Shown: positions 1 through 6,706, counted from the stretch's first letter. The stretch is 7,685 nucleotides of DNA from Actinomycetota bacterium (GCA_005801025.1 SYDZ01000253.1:1-7685), one strand, 5' to 3'. A program made the numbers and translations. Notes: generated from the letters alone by a model not told the origin.

Positions 1-770
1 GAAATGAGGGCCCATTCAAAAGTCAAGCGACGGTTCTTTGATTCAAGAAAATTACTACAGGCTTCCGTCAAGGCCTTGATGGGATAACGGCGGTTGATAG
101 GTACCAAGGCGTCACGCAGACCGTCGTTGGCGGCGTGCAAACTCACAGCCAAGTTGACGGGTAATGGGCGTGAAGCGAGACGGTTAATTCCCGGCACAAT
201 TCCCACCGTGCTGACTGTTAAATGACGCGCGGAGAGACCGAGGTCATCGTGAATACGCACGATTGATTCCCATACTGGTTCTTCGTTGGCGAGTGGTTCG
301 CCCATTCCCATATACACCACATTGCTGACTCGTCGACCCATGCCCTTGGCATGTTGAGCGGCACGCACAATTTGTTCCACAATTTCTCCAGCGGTCAGAT
401 GACGCGTGAAGCCGGCTTGACCTGTCGCACAAAAACCACAACCCATCGCACAACCTGCTTGAGTGCTGACGCACACAGTGGCGCGGTCTGGATAGAGCAT
501 GAGCACAGTCTCAATGCGACTTGCACCGTCTAGTTCCCACAAGAACTTGATCGTGGTGTCATCGTCGGAGACAATTTGTTCAACAAGAAGCAATGAGTTC
601 GGCAATAAGTCAGTGAGGCGTGCGCGCAGAGATTTGGGGAGGGCGGTCATCTCTTCGGGGGTGCTCAGTTCGCTGTATAAACCCCTCCACACTTGATCAA
701 TGCGATAGCGCGGCTCGGTGGTGAGAAGGTTTTGTAGTTCGGCGCGCGTCGCGCCATATCGAGTAATCAC
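1..770 (-). CDS. rlmN: 23S rRNA (adenine-2503-C2)-methyltransferase RlmN, 3' end cut off by window
   Basis: Radical-SAM enzyme that methylates C2 of A2503 in 23S rRNA and, in E. coli, also A37 of some tRNAs. The 256 residues visible carry the signature of the family. The radical-SAM cluster motif CxxxCxxC is C107, C111, C114 within GCAMGCGFCATG, and the upstream Cys of CVSTQAGC (C100) matches the resolving Cys118 of E. coli RlmN. Also visible are the SAM-binding GMGEP stretch and LHAANDGLRD. The second catalytic Cys (E. coli Cys355) lies in the roughly 100 residues beyond the left edge, so activity cannot be judged. The start is GTG at 768-770: an in-frame TGA lies only four codons upstream and no other start codon falls between. 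VITRYGATRAELQNLL also aligns with the usual RlmN N-terminus. The Shine-Dalgarno is weak. The gene starts 29 bp after the peptidase stop on the same strand, so co-transcription with it is likely. Confidence 0.95.
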   Translation of the reverse strand, partial: MITRYGATRAELQNLLTTEPRYRIDQVWRGLYSELSTPEEMTALPKSLRARLTDLLPNSLLLVEQIVSDDDTTIKFLWELDGASRIETVLMLYPDRATVCVSTQAGCAMGCGFCATGQAGFTRHLTAGEIVEQIVRAAQHAKGMGRRVSNVVYMGMGEPLANEEPVWESIVRIHDDLGLSARHLTVSTVGIVPGINRLASRPLPVNLAVSLHAANDGLRDALVPINRRYPIKALTEACSNFLESKNRRLTFEWALI

Positions 771-799
771 GTGATCAGCCTGTCAGATAATCGGGGGGT

Positions 800-2611
800 T
801 CAGAGTGTTTCTGCGAGTTTTGAGTATTCGGTCATGCGTGTTCGCAAGACATCAAGACTGGCAGTCCAGAAGGATTCGTCGGCGACATCAATACCAAAGG
901 CGGCGCCAAGTTCTTCTGCGGTCGCCATCCCAGCGCGGCTCAGGAGATCGTCGTAACCAGCACGGAAGCGATCTGGATCGGCGTGATATTTGGCGAAGAG
1001 ACCCAAGCCGAATAACAGACCATAGGTGTACGGCCAGTTGTAGAAGTGACTGCCGTAGTAGTGCGACTTCAAGACCCACATGTGTGGGTGAGCGGTACTT
1101 TGGTCAAGTCCGTCGCCATAGGCCTCAAGTTGCGACTGCAACATGATCTCGTTGAGTTCGTTGACACCCAATGTTCGGCGTTGACGGCGGGCGAAGACCT
1201 CGGTCTCAAAGAGAAAACGACTATGAATATCGACGACTACTTGATTGGCGCCCTGTAGGTCGACATCGAGTAATGCCAAACGATCTGCACCTTGCAACTT
1301 TGAGAGACCCGCTTCAACGACGAGAGTTTCACAAAAAATGCTGGCTGTTTCAGCGAGTGCCATGGGTAGTCGTTTTTGTAGTGGCGTGCGACCAGCCAAC
1401 TGGGTGTTGTGATATGCGTGACCAAGTTCGTGAGCAGTTGTCTGCGCGGATTCAACCGACCCACTCCAGTTCAACAACACCAAGGAGCGATCTTCAACAA
1501 AAGGCATACAGAAGGCGCCACCAACTTTTCCTTCGCGTGGGGCAACATCAAGCCACGATTCGTTGATTGCCCGATCAACCAAACTAGCTAAGTTGGGGCT
1601 GAAAGATGAGAAGGCATTGCGTACTAATGCCACTGACTCATCCCAGGTGATTGAACCACCGGCGACTGGTAGAGGTGCCATGAGATCCCACCAGGGCAAG
1701 GCTTCGGTGTGGCCGAGTAGACGCGATTTAGTGCGCATCCACGCGCGAAAATCCGGAAGTGAGGCGGTGATTGCCGATTGCATCGCATCAAAGGTTGCGC
1801 GACTCACGCTATTGCCGTAGAGCGAGGCATCAAGTGGAGCATCCCAACGTCGGCGTCGGTTGACAGTGTTGGCCTCACCTTTGATGGCATTCATCGCCGC
1901 TGCACAAGCCGTAGCCACTGTTGGCCAGGCGATCATCTCGGCATCGTAAGCAGCCTTGCGCACTGTTGCATCGCTATCGGTGGCCAAACCTCGGATGGCT
2001 GGCATGGGCATGCGCTTGGTCCCCGATGGTAGGTGCACATCGGCAGTGAGTTGAGATGTGATGTCACCTTGCAGGCGACCCCATGCCGATGAACCAGTTG
2101 TCGCCAACTCTGCATAGAGACCTTCTTCGGACTCTTCCATTTGATGTTCAGAGCGCTCGGCTAAACGCAATAAGGGACCGAGATGTTCGCGAGCCTCCGT
2201 GCTGACAGTGGCGAGAAGTTCGGTGTCATAGTCGCACACGAAATCGGCGAGTCGCGCCAGCAAGGGGGTGATGCGTGAACCGATGACTTCAATTTCGGAC
2301 AGCAAAGCCTGAGCAGTCTCATCACGGGTGTTGGTAGCCACTGTGGCGTAGACGTATGCCTCAAGGATTTCCGTCTGCGCCACGACAGCGTTGAACTCTT
2401 TGATCGCGCGGTCGAGGCGAGTCCCCATATCTTGATCAACAACCGCAGTGGTGCCTTGGGGCAGGGCGCGAATACTCAACTCGTCATACAGCGACTCCAA
2501 ACGGCCGACGTCGGAGCCCACTAGTTCTAAAGCCGACACAAAACTGCGACTAGTGAATGATTCGTGGACATCAGAGACGCTCCAGCGAGGCAGATTCTCG
2601 ATTGTTGTCAT
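800..2611 (-). CDS. pepF: M3-family zinc oligoendopeptidase (PepF-like)
   Basis: Zinc metallopeptidase expected to cut short peptides in the cytosol; no signal peptide is visible. The 603-residue length is normal for the M3B/oligoendopeptidase F group. The zinc site is intact: H394-E395-L396-G397-H398, with the third ligand E421 in the downstream AETAS segment, 27 residues after the first His (29 in mammalian thimet oligopeptidase). Near the C-terminus the conserved substrate-side segment HFYNWPYTYG (522-531) carries the His/Tyr residues typical of the family. The N-terminal half (about 1-200) is the helical lid region and has no recognisable catalytic motif. The ATG at 2611 overlaps the TGA of mshD as ATGA and has an AGGA Shine-Dalgarno 6 nt upstream, which argues for translational coupling. 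The natural substrate is unknown. The symbol pepF denotes family only. Confidence 0.93.
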   Translation of the reverse strand: MTTIENLPRWSVSDVHESFTSRSFVSALELVGSDVGRLESLYDELSIRALPQGTTAVVDQDMGTRLDRAIKEFNAVVAQTEILEAYVYATVATNTRDETAQALLSEIEVIGSRITPLLARLADFVCDYDTELLATVSTEAREHLGPLLRLAERSEHQMEESEEGLYAELATTGSSAWGRLQGDITSQLTADVHLPSGTKRMPMPAIRGLATDSDATVRKAAYDAEMIAWPTVATACAAAMNAIKGEANTVNRRRRWDAPLDASLYGNSVSRATFDAMQSAITASLPDFRAWMRTKSRLLGHTEALPWWDLMAPLPVAGGSITWDESVALVRNAFSSFSPNLASLVDRAINESWLDVAPREGKVGGAFCMPFVEDRSLVLLNWSGSVESAQTTAHELGHAYHNTQLAGRTPLQKRLPMALAETASIFCETLVVEAGLSKLQGADRLALLDVDLQGANQVVVDIHSRFLFETEVFARRQRRTLGVNELNEIMLQSQLEAYGDGLDQSTAHPHMWVLKSHYYGSHFYNWPYTYGLLFGLGLFAKYHADPDRFRAGYDDLLSRAGMATAEELGAAFGIDVADESFWTASLDVLRTRMTEYSKLAETL

Positions 2612-3552
2612 GATGGTTCCTGAGGCGTGTTCGGGGTGATGGCAGCGACATCGCCAACAAAGGCTCGATCAGTGCGATGGATGCGAAAACCGAGATCTCC
2701 ATAGAGTGACATCGCAGCCTCGTTGTTGGTGTCAACATAGAGCATTGCCATGGTGAGACCGCGCTCACTCATGTTGATCAGACCAGACACGACCATTGAT
2801 TTACCGAGACCCTGTCCACGGTATTTGGGGTCAACTGCAACCACATAAATTTCTCCAAGAACTGGCTCGGTATCGGTATGAACCTTTGTCCAACAAAATC
2901 CGGCGAGAGTTTCACCAATATCGTGAAGGATAAAACCACTGGCATCAAACCATGGTTCACTGAGTCGTGTTGTCAATGTGGCGAGATCCCATCTGCCTTG
3001 TTCGGGGTGCAACGCAAAAGCCTGATTGTTGACATTCAGCCATGCCTGCTCGTCTTGACCCTTGACAAATGTGCGGACTGCAACCTTGGCCGCAGCGTCG
3101 CTGCTTGAGAGCGGCAGAGATCGGCGCATCTGATGCAGCGTGCGCCCAGGTGTGAGACCGAACTGTTGGGCGAGTTGCTCATGACCAAGTGTGGGTTCGA
3201 AAACCCACCAGTGCACGTGACCGCCTCCGTTGACGGCTACTTCGTGGAGCGCTGCTCCGAGTAGTTCTGGCCCGATGAGATGCATTTCGTAACGGTGATG
3301 CGGATGGACAACAATTTCCACAGAGTAAGAGTCGTGACCTTTGCTGATTTGGGCATAGGCGACCGGATGATCGTGGTCGGGTTCCCAAGCAACGAGACCA
3401 GCGAAGCCTTCCCGACCACCGTCGACGAGGTCAAGCCAGAGGTGATCGGAGAGTGGACGGTGCCCATCGGCGCGTTCGGCATCACGTAATAGTTCGCGAA
3501 CAATAGCGATGTCATCAGGCTCCATTTGCCTTTTAATGTCCAGGATTCGCAT
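2608..3552 (-). CDS. mshD: Mycothiol synthase (mycothiol acetyltransferase) MshD
   Basis: Catalyses the last step of mycothiol synthesis: acetyl-CoA plus Cys-GlcN-Ins gives mycothiol. The 314 residues form two tandem GNAT domains, as in characterised MshD. The C-terminal domain (about 158-305) has the hallmarks: VRTFVKGQDEQAWLNVNN, FALHPEQGRW, EPWFDASGFILH, AGFCWTKVH, LGEIYVVAVDP, the acetyl-CoA pyrophosphate loop R245-G-Q-G-L-G250, and LYVDTNNEAAMSLYGDLGF. The N-terminal domain (about 12-146) is less conserved: after VVHPHHR (81-87) the usual RRGIG loop is replaced by YEMHLIG. Start ATG 3552 is chosen because TAGGGT lies 6 nt upstream; an AGGG lies within the same stretch. ATG 3525 (Met10) is a possible alternative, with AAAGG only 3 nt upstream. 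First gene of the minus-strand cluster and divergent from nth. A strong marker for Actinomycetota. Confidence 0.95.
   Translation of the reverse strand: MRILDIKRQMEPDDIAIVRELLRDAERADGHRPLSDHLWLDLVDGGREGFAGLVAWEPDHDHPVAYAQISKGHDSYSVEIVVHPHHRYEMHLIGPELLGAALHEVAVNGGGHVHWWVFEPTLGHEQLAQQFGLTPGRTLHQMRRSLPLSSSDAAAKVAVRTFVKGQDEQAWLNVNNQAFALHPEQGRWDLATLTTRLSEPWFDASGFILHDIGETLAGFCWTKVHTDTEPVLGEIYVVAVDPKYRGQGLGKSMVVSGLINMSERGLTMAMLYVDTNNEAAMSLYGDLGFRIHRTDRAFVGDVAAITPNTPQEPS
2618..2621 (-). promoter_or_regulatory. Shine-Dalgarno AGGA of the M3 peptidase
   Basis: On the minus strand AGGA lies 6 nt before the ATG at 2611, inside the last codons of mshD. Together with the ATGA overlap it supports this start and suggests re-initiation by ribosomes finishing mshD. 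Confidence 0.7.
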
Positions 3553-3558
3553 GGGCTT

Positions 3559-3564
3559 ACCCTA
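3559..3564 (-). promoter_or_regulatory. Candidate -10 box of mshD, leaderless spacing
   Basis: Minus-strand TAGGGT is followed by six bases (AAGCCC) and then ATG 3552. At this distance a transcript would begin at or next to the A of the start codon. Confidence 0.5.
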
Positions 3565-3593
3565 TCGGTGGCAGGGGCTGACGGCTTGAGGAT

Positions 3594-3599
3594 TAGGGT
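3594..3599 (+). promoter_or_regulatory. Candidate -10 box of nth, leaderless spacing
   Basis: Plus-strand TAGGGT is followed by seven bases (CGAAGAC) and then ATG 3607, so transcription would start at or near the start codon. AGGG could alternatively act as a Shine-Dalgarno 8 nt from the ATG; sequence alone does not separate the two. Confidence 0.5.
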
Positions 3600-3606
3600 C
3601 GAAGAC

Positions 3607-4353
3607 ATGGCAGCGAAGAAGCAAGCGGCACCCAAGAAGGTGGTATCGGCCAAGAAGCAGGCGTTATCTAAGAAGGCAAAGTTTGATGCTCATGCACAAA
3701 CCACTGAGGTTGCACGCCGTCTCGCCATTGGGTATCCCGAGGTGATCTGCGAGTTAGATCATAAGAATGCGTATGAATTGTTGTCGGCGACAATTTTGTC
3801 GGCACAGTGCACTGATGTGCGAGTGAATATGGTGACGCCAGCGCTATTTGTTCGTTATCCCGACCCGTGGGCCTTGGCTGCGGCTGATCCCGTGGAACTT
3901 GAAACCATTATTCGGTCAACGGGCTTCTATCAATCCAAGGCGCGAAACTTGATGGGTATGGCGCAAAATCTTGTTGAGCGTTTTGGGGGAGAGGTGCCGA
4001 GCGAGTTATCAGATCTTGTAACTTTGCCTGGCGTGGGGCGCAAGACCGGCAATGTTGTGCGCAGTGTCATTTTTGATTTGCCTGGTTTGCCGGTTGACAC
4101 TCATGTCGGTCGGCTTTCTCGCCGACTGGGGCTAACAAAACTTGAGGATCCTGTCAAGGTTGAATTGGAACTCAACAATTATCTGCCAGGGTCAGAGTGG
4201 GGATCATTTAGTTTGCGTTTGATTTTGCATGGGCGCCGTGTGTGCGATGCGCGCAAGCCTCAATGCACTATTTGCGAACTTGCTGACATCTGTCCCTCGG
4301 CAGGATTGCCAGTCATTGGACCAACAACAAAGCGGCCTGCGAAAAAGAAATAG
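3607..4353 (+). CDS. nth: Endonuclease III, DNA glycosylase/AP lyase (Nth)
   Basis: Bifunctional base-excision repair enzyme that removes oxidised pyrimidines and nicks the abasic site. With start ATG 3607 it has 248 residues. The helix-hairpin-helix is LPGVGRKTGNV (140-150) with catalytic K146. The catalytic Asp is D164 in VDTH, at the same 18-residue distance as K120/D138 of E. coli. The 4Fe-4S loop is complete: C213-x6-C220-x2-C223-x5-C229. LSAQCTD (64-70) is the usual N-terminal motif. The first 25 residues and the last 8 are rich in lysine, alanine and proline and lie outside the conserved fold. The frame stays open back to 3526, but that extension would overlap mshD codons and pass through the promoter, so 3607 is preferred. 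Divergent from mshD and convergent with the NMO gene. Confidence 0.96.
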   Translation: MAAKKQAAPKKVVSAKKQALSKKAKFDAHAQTTEVARRLAIGYPEVICELDHKNAYELLSATILSAQCTDVRVNMVTPALFVRYPDPWALAAADPVELETIIRSTGFYQSKARNLMGMAQNLVERFGGEVPSELSDLVTLPGVGRKTGNVVRSVIFDLPGLPVDTHVGRLSRRLGLTKLEDPVKVELELNNYLPGSEWGSFSLRLILHGRRVCDARKPQCTICELADICPSAGLPVIGPTTKRPAKKK

Positions 4354-4382
4354 CGTTTCGGTTTCCTCAACCACAGGTCCGA
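4354..4382. other. Convergent intergenic gap without clear terminator
   Basis: Only 29 bp separate the nth stop from the NMO stop on the opposite strand. The best stem is GGTT/AACC (4360-4363 with 4369-4372, 5-nt loop) with no T-run after it. It is too weak to call an intrinsic terminator in either direction. Confidence 0.5.
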
Positions 4383-5348
4383 TTACTTGGCAAACTTTTT
4401 CATCAGATCAATGACCTGTTCGGCCTCGTCCATGATTTGGCGTACAAGGTCACCCGCTGGAATCAAAGTCTTGATTGCTCCGACACCCTGACCTGCGGGC
4501 ATGAATTCATTATTCACGTCCACGTACGTGTCAACGGGGGCCCCCATGTGATTCGCTCCGGCACGGATTGACTTCATCACTTGCTCGGGAAATTTGCTGA
4601 GTTCTTCGGGATGCTCTTCAAAATGTTGCGTCCATTCAGTTCGCACCACGCGACATGTCTTGCCTGTGTAGGCGCGTGAAATCACGGTGCCATCTTCGGG
4701 GAGAGTGATCAACGTATCTTTATACCCCTGCGGCGCATGAGCCTCTGGGGTAGCGATAAAGCGCGTGCCCATCCATACGCCATCGGCGCCAAGCGCAAGT
4801 GCCGCCACCAAACCCCGACCATCGAATAAGCCACCAGCTGCCACGACGGGGATCTTATGTCCGACGGCGTCAACAACTTGAGGTACTAAGGCCATCGTGG
4901 CAACAGTTCCCGTGTGTCCGCCACCTTCGGTGCCTTGGGCGACAACGAAGTCACAGCCACTCGCCAGCGCAGCCTCGGCGTGACGCACTTTGCCACACAT
5001 TGATCCGACCAAAATATTGTTTTTGTGCAACTCGTCGATGATTTCACGCGGCACTCCAAGTCCAGCGACAAAAATACGAGCCCCACCGTTCACGATGGTC
5101 TCCACTTCTTTTTCAAGTTGTCCAGGTATCGCCGCCAAAAGGTCAACGCCAAAAGGCTTTGATGTCAGTTTGTGAACGGCGTCCATTTCTTCAGCAAGTT
5201 GCCCAGGTTTCATTGGAGCCGCACCGAAGGTTCCAATGCCACCCGCCTCACTCACAGCCGCAACGAGTTCGCTGTAGGAGACCCCGCCCATACCAGCGAG
5301 CATGATCGGGTGTTCAATATCAAGTAATTCTGTCAGACGCGTACGCAT
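4383..5348 (-). CDS. Nitronate monooxygenase / FabK-type FMN oxidoreductase
   Basis: TIM-barrel FMN enzyme of the nitronate monooxygenase (2-nitropropane dioxygenase) family, which also contains the FabK enoyl-ACP reductases; 321 residues from the chosen start. The N-terminus IEHPIMLAGMGGVS (11-24) is the typical first strand. GTEGGGHTG (139-147) contains the family His, H145. PVVAAGGLFDGRG (167-179) and GADGVWMGTRF (187-197) form the FMN phosphate site. No signal peptide is seen. The frame extends to ATG 5393, but that start lacks a Shine-Dalgarno and overlaps the preceding gene by 17 bp. ATG 5348 gives MRTRLTELLDIEHPIM, the usual family start, and TACGGT stands 6 nt before it; ATG 5354 is also possible. 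It lies 28 bp after the FAD gene on the same strand. Whether the substrate is a nitronate, an enoyl thioester or something else cannot be told from sequence. Confidence 0.88.
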   Translation of the reverse strand: MRTRLTELLDIEHPIMLAGMGGVSYSELVAAVSEAGGIGTFGAAPMKPGQLAEEMDAVHKLTSKPFGVDLLAAIPGQLEKEVETIVNGGARIFVAGLGVPREIIDELHKNNILVGSMCGKVRHAEAALASGCDFVVAQGTEGGGHTGTVATMALVPQVVDAVGHKIPVVAAGGLFDGRGLVAALALGADGVWMGTRFIATPEAHAPQGYKDTLITLPEDGTVISRAYTGKTCRVVRTEWTQHFEEHPEELSKFPEQVMKSIRAGANHMGAPVDTYVDVNNEFMPAGQGVGAIKTLIPAGDLVRQIMDEAEQVIDLMKKFAK

Positions 5349-5354
5349 TGCCAT

Positions 5355-5360
5355 ACCGTA
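5355..5360 (-). promoter_or_regulatory. Candidate -10 box TACGGT of the NMO gene
   Basis: Minus-strand TACGGT is followed by ATGGCA (6 nt) and then ATG 5348. No Shine-Dalgarno precedes this ATG. An internal leaderless promoter is possible even though the gene is only 28 bp behind its neighbour. Confidence 0.35.
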
Positions 5361-5376
5361 GTAGATGAGCCCCGAT

Positions 5377-6612
5377 TTAGCGGTAAGGACCATGCTGGCG
5401 AAACAGGCGCCGATGCCAGCGTCGAGGAGTCAGGGCGATTCCCCGAGGCTCATCTTCAAACATCCAGCGGGCAAAATATTGTCGTCCTCTTTGACCTACG
5501 TGGGCCAGCAGAGCGATCGCCCCGCGGGCGCCTCGTCGGTGTGAGAGGACATTGGAAAGGCGTACTGACATTCGGTGGTCAGCGAGCAAATGGTTTGCGA
5601 CCGACGATTCGTAGCGCTGGCGAACTGCGGCGGGTTCGCCACCAGCCGCAATCGCCTGAGCAGCAAGAGAACCCGTGAGCAAGGCTTGGCCAATACCCTC
5701 GCCAGTCAAGGCATCTGTTGCCATCACCGCGTCACCGACGAATAACACTCGACCCGAAGCAGTCATAGCTTGATCAATGCGTGCCGGAATCGGCCATGCG
5801 GTATGTCGGTCATCAAGGACAAAGTTCGGACCAAGCGCTTGCACAACATGTTTTCGTTGCAAGAGGTCAGTCCAGACATCTTTCATATCGCCGATGCGTC
5901 GCTTGCCATCGCGTAATAATGCGAGACCGATATTGGCGCGATTGCCAGGAAGCGGAAAACTCCAGGCGTAACCCGGCAACACATCTGCGTCAAACCAAAT
6001 AATCAATCGTTGCGCTGCCGTGCCTGTGACATTGCTGGCGTATTGGCGAAAGGCGTGCCATTCACCGAGGTATCCAGGCTCGGAGTGACCAAGTGACTTG
6101 CGCACTGGACTCCACATCCCATCGGCAGCAATGAGCCATGTGCTGCGTATGACACGCAGTTCATCATTGGCACGCACCGAAACAAAAAGTTGCTCACTGT
6201 TGACGCTCAGCGATTCGTATGCGCAATTCTCTATCACGGCGACTCCTTCGTTACGAGCCTGCGTGAGTAAAGCGTTATCAAGTTCAAGGCGTGGAGTGAC
6301 GGCAGCAAACTTTCCACTTGTCGGCAAGGGCACACACACTTCGCGTCCACTTGGCGAGCGCAACCACGCGGCCTCAACATCAAACCATGAAGGCACGGTC
6401 GCTGGATCAAAGTTGAGTTTTTCAAGTTCGCGTAACGCCAACGTGGTGAGGCCATCGCCGCAACATTTATCGCGTGGAAATTGTGCCTTGTCAATCACGA
6501 TGACATGCAACCCTGCACGTGTGGCGGTGATCGCCGCGGCAATGCCCGCGGGACCCGCCCCGACGATCAGCAGATCACAGTCAGATGGGGTACTTTGACC
6601 AACGAGTGTCAC
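5377..6612 (-). CDS. FAD-dependent oxidoreductase, geranylgeranyl reductase family
   Basis: Flavoprotein of the geranylgeranyl reductase superfamily, whose members saturate isoprenoid double bonds in chlorophyll, archaeal lipids and menaquinone (mycobacterial MenJ); 411 residues. The Rossmann FAD motif is GAGPAG (18-23), with D41 closing the second strand. FPRDKCCGDGL (45-55) matches the family motif, usually FPRDKPCGDGL, so C50 replaces the common proline. LIAADGMWSPVRK (160-172) is the DG motif. VLPGYAWSFPL (211-221) and ANIGLALL (226-233) are substrate-domain motifs shared with MenJ-type proteins. FVGDAVMATDALTGEGIGQAL (291-311) is the second FAD motif. The start is GTG 6612, with TAGCCT 6 nt upstream and no Shine-Dalgarno. 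No membrane segment is obvious. A role in menaquinone or another isoprenoid reduction is inferred from family only. Confidence 0.9.
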   Translation of the reverse strand: MTLVGQSTPSDCDLLIVGAGPAGIAAAITATRAGLHVIVIDKAQFPRDKCCGDGLTTLALRELEKLNFDPATVPSWFDVEAAWLRSPSGREVCVPLPTSGKFAAVTPRLELDNALLTQARNEGVAVIENCAYESLSVNSEQLFVSVRANDELRVIRSTWLIAADGMWSPVRKSLGHSEPGYLGEWHAFRQYASNVTGTAAQRLIIWFDADVLPGYAWSFPLPGNRANIGLALLRDGKRRIGDMKDVWTDLLQRKHVVQALGPNFVLDDRHTAWPIPARIDQAMTASGRVLFVGDAVMATDALTGEGIGQALLTGSLAAQAIAAGGEPAAVRQRYESSVANHLLADHRMSVRLSNVLSHRRGARGAIALLAHVGQRGRQYFARWMFEDEPRGIALTPRRWHRRLFRQHGPYR

Positions 6613-6618
6613 ATTGTC

Positions 6619-6624
6619 AGGCTA
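6619..6624 (-). promoter_or_regulatory. Candidate -10 box TAGCCT of the FAD gene, leaderless spacing
   Basis: Minus-strand TAGCCT is followed by GACAAT (6 nt) and then GTG 6612. No Shine-Dalgarno is present, so a transcript beginning at the GTG would explain the start. No clear -35 is seen. Confidence 0.5.
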
Positions 6625-6664
6625 GAAGCGAGCATCGATTGGTGCGCTACCCAATGCCATTCTC

Positions 6665-6670
6665 TATGAT
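6665..6670 (+). promoter_or_regulatory. Candidate -10 box TATGAT of the SDR gene
   Basis: TATGAT is one base from TATAAT and would start transcription near 6677, giving a leader of about 55 nt before ATG 6731. No convincing -35 is found at 16-18 bp upstream, so the call rests on the hexamer alone. Confidence 0.35.
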
Positions 6671-6683
6671 TGAGACCGTACAT

Positions 6684-6706
6684 GTCACACCCATCGTGGG
6701 TGGGAC
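6684..6706 (+). repeat. Imperfect palindrome / leader hairpin upstream of the SDR gene
   Basis: CACCCA (6688-6693) pairs with TGGGTG (6697-6702) across a TCG loop. After one A/G mismatch, GTC (6684-6686) pairs with GAC (6704-6706). Nine pairs with one mismatch form either an RNA hairpin in the leader or a DNA-level operator. It has no T-run, so it is not a standard terminator. Confidence 0.55.

Larger units (their letters stand above)
3553..3606. promoter_or_regulatory. Divergent mshD/nth promoter region
   Basis: This 54-bp gap separates two start codons on opposite strands. It holds an inverted pair of identical hexamers: ACCCTA at 3559-3564, which reads TAGGGT on the minus strand, and TAGGGT at 3594-3599 on the plus strand. 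Each fits the TAnnnT form of the -10 box, and each stands just upstream of its own ATG. The -35 regions for both promoters would fall inside the 29 bp between the hexamers, so they would overlap. I see no good TTGACA on either strand. Confidence 0.55.

Noticed and set aside
1171..1566. 131-residue plus-strand open frame
   Set aside because: It is antisense to the zinc site region of the M3 peptidase, is arginine-rich and low in motif content, and is a shadow.
3526..3606. Longer start of nth at ATG 3526, giving 275 residues
   Set aside because: The extra 27 residues overlap mshD codons, cross the divergent promoter and do not resemble Nth. ATG 3607 is better placed.
3237..3653. 138-residue minus-strand open frame spanning the mshD start
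   Set aside because: It is out of frame with mshD, covers the promoter region and has no family features.
4360..4372. Stem GGTT/AACC as a terminator between convergent genes
   Set aside because: Only four pairs and no T-run on either strand.
5349..5393. Longer start of the NMO gene at ATG 5393
   Set aside because: It has no Shine-Dalgarno, overlaps the FAD gene, and the family normally starts at the MRTRLTE segment (ATG 5348).
6098..6598. 166-residue plus-strand open frame
   Set aside because: It is antisense to the FAD gene, which has all its motifs. The frame shows no recognisable domain or ribosome site and is a shadow.
6638..6655. ATTGG/CCAAT inverted repeat as an operator
   Set aside because: Five-base arms with an 8-nt spacer are likely by chance. 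No second copy was noticed in the window.
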